From Dysgonamonadaceae bacterium (lineage in GTDB: Bacteria; Bacteroidota; Bacteroidia; Bacteroidales; Azobacteroidaceae), in the NCBI GenBank assembly GCA_031256015.1, contig JAIRRK010000192.1:1-8386 (forward strand): a DNA stretch of 8,386 nt, written 5' to 3'. This document shows, piece after piece, positions 7,287 through 8,386 of this stretch (the first letter of the stretch is position 1; each line of letters opens with the position of its first letter). The notes beneath the pieces were generated by a model. The model was not told where the DNA came from. It saw only the letters and a list, made by a program, of their open reading frames with translations, and searched no databases. The position numbers were made by a program, and so were the translations under genes.

Positions 7287-8386
7287 TTAATTTACTTCCG
7301 CGATGCACCGGACACTCATGCCGTTGGAGCGATTGGTGAAGTCGCCGTCACCGGCATCCCAAATAGTACCGCTGAAATTCATGTGATCCGATGCTGCCTG
7401 ATTATCAACTAAACTGTTCCAATAGTAGCCATGATAACCTGCATTCTCGACCACACCGCCGACGCGGCGGCCACCGCCGGCAGGCAGAAACATTAACGGC
7501 TCGGGAGCACCGGGGAGTGTCAAATCCTCACCGCTTGTATATTTCGCCCATTCGGTCAGTGTGTACAACGCGAAACCGCAGGTCTTACCATCGCCGCCGC
7601 TAGGCCCCCAACCGGTTGAAGCCTTACCTTCCGAAACAGGCACCCACCTGATATCCGAATTAAAGGTTGCACCGGAGGTGCCTATACCGGTGACCCAATC
7701 GCCGTTGGTGCTTGATTGACTACCGCCCTCCTGACCAATCAATGCAAACTCATGCTCGGTAGGAATGCGAAAACCCGAAGGGCAGGGATCGTTGGGCCGC
7801 TTGGCAGGATTAGTAGAATTTCCGCCGGAACTGATAGTCGCTCCGGTACCCCACAAATCGTTGATTGGAGTCAAAATCCAATCGGTAGCAGCTGTAACAA
7901 ATTTGCCGTCGGCAATAGCGTCGTCAGCGGTATCGTATAAGTCGGGAGTGAAACTGTCGGGCGCATCAGTCACGGAGCAGCGCAACGAATGTTCCGCATC
8001 CTTGCGGCCCCACTGGTACAAGCCGCCGAATACGGTGATGTCATCAATACCGCCACTCGTGTATCCCATCTGCTGTTTGGGAGTAAGATTGGGATTGGCA
8101 CCGAGGTTGTAAGTCAAAAAGCGCAGGGTGTTATTTCCGTTGTATGCCTTGGCAATAGGTATATCAACGTATTTTGTTGCGTCGGGTTCGTAGTAGAGCG
8201 GGTCGCAAGTAACAAGGGCGGGTTTGACATTGATGCCGTTCCATTTCGCACCGTCCCACACATAAAGCCCCGAAGGTATCCATGTTCCGACGCTGCTCGC
8301 CATGTTGTACACCGTCAACCCGACATGCTTGGCATTTTCGTCGTTGTCGTAAACACCCGTAAACATCGGGTAGAGCTTATTCAAAT
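7287..8386 (-). CDS. FISUMP-domain surface protein, 5'-truncated by window edge
   Basis: At least 365 residues are read, with the frame open to the right edge. The first codon that could act as a start is a TTG at 8384, which is more likely internal. Residues 20-50 (VGLTVYN, then SGLYVWDGAKWNGI) resemble the repeat found before the C-terminal domain in Bacteroidota surface proteins. The rest matches the Fibrobacter succinogenes major paralogous domain: LRFLTYNLGANP (87-98), VFGGLYQWGRKDA (118-130), DPCPSGFRIPTEHEFA (199-214), LPAGGGRR (300-307), GYYWNS (319-324), and the C-terminal NRSNGMSVRC (351-360). The fold is probably related to C-type lectin/formylglycine-generating-enzyme folds; a ligand-binding or adhesion role is inferred, not shown. 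Export signal and anchor would be upstream, outside the window. The gene is richer in G+C (about 45-68% in sampled 60-base lines) than feoB (about 28-42%), which may mean recent transfer or a different evolutionary pressure. It converges on merR and has its own terminator. Confidence 0.85.
   Translation of the reverse strand, partial: LNKLYPMFTGVYDNDENAKHVGLTVYNMASSVGTWIPSGLYVWDGAKWNGINVKPALVTCDPLYYEPDATKYVDIPIAKAYNGNNTLRFLTYNLGANPNLTPKQQMGYTSGGIDDITVFGGLYQWGRKDAEHSLRCSVTDAPDSFTPDLYDTADDAIADGKFVTAATDWILTPINDLWGTGATISSGGNSTNPAKRPNDPCPSGFRIPTEHEFALIGQEGGSQSSTNGDWVTGIGTSGATFNSDIRWVPVSEGKASTGWGPSGGDGKTCGFALYTLTEWAKYTSGEDLTLPGAPEPLMFLPAGGGRRVGGVVENAGYHGYYWNSLVDNQAASDHMNFSGTIWDAGDGDFTNRSNGMSVRCIAEVN

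Noticed and set aside
1..8386. CRISPR array, tRNA/rRNA genes, insertion sequences, toxin-antitoxin or phage-defence genes
   Set aside because: No regularly spaced repeats, cloverleaf-like sequences, transposase motifs or known defence families were seen on either strand.

Overview
The window looks like chromosomal DNA from a member of the Bacteroidales (phylum Bacteroidota). Four things support this. FeoA and FeoB are fused in one protein. A divergent alaS / M23 peptidase / MerR-like cluster matches the arrangement I recall from Bacteroides relatives. Two genes have Bacteroidota-type promoters (-33 TTTG, -7 TAnnTTTG) and A-rich leaders without a Shine-Dalgarno. A gene with a Fibrobacter major paralogous (FISUMP) domain lies at the right edge. 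The core genes are AT-rich, about 30-42% GC in sampled lines. I cannot name the genus.

Layout, left to right. Positions 1-319 (minus) hold the N-terminal 106 residues of a secreted CotH-like protein that runs off the left edge. Positions 320-600 are intergenic and contain a perfect 20-bp dyad and a bidirectional-looking hairpin terminator serving feoB. Next come feoB (601-3033, minus; fused FeoA-FeoB iron transporter) and alaS (3136-5760, minus; alanyl-tRNA synthetase). The 155-bp divergent region 5761-5915 carries back-to-back, overlapping promoters for alaS and the plus-strand operon. That operon contains a membrane-anchored M23 (LytM-type) peptidase and a small MerR-type regulator starting at 6871. 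Finally, a convergent minus-strand FISUMP-domain surface protein (7287-8386) runs off the right edge. It has its own GC-rich terminator and a visibly higher GC content.

The main anomaly is in the M23 gene. An in-frame TAG at 6762-6764 directly follows the HxH zinc-binding motif, where relatives have a tyrosine. The expected 34-residue C-terminal tail is intact in the same frame and ends at 6867-6869, one base before the merR ATG. The lesion is therefore a single codon: a fresh nonsense mutation, a sequencing error, or a read-through stop. feoB, alaS and the M23 tail itself all end in TAG, which argues against global TAG reassignment.

The second point of interest is the C-terminus of the FISUMP protein. 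It has the layout of a C-type-lectin variable region of the kind targeted by diversity-generating retroelements (DGRs), and a GC-rich hairpin follows its stop codon. No reverse transcriptase or template repeat lies in the window, so this stays a hypothesis. I did not find a clearly new multi-gene system here.
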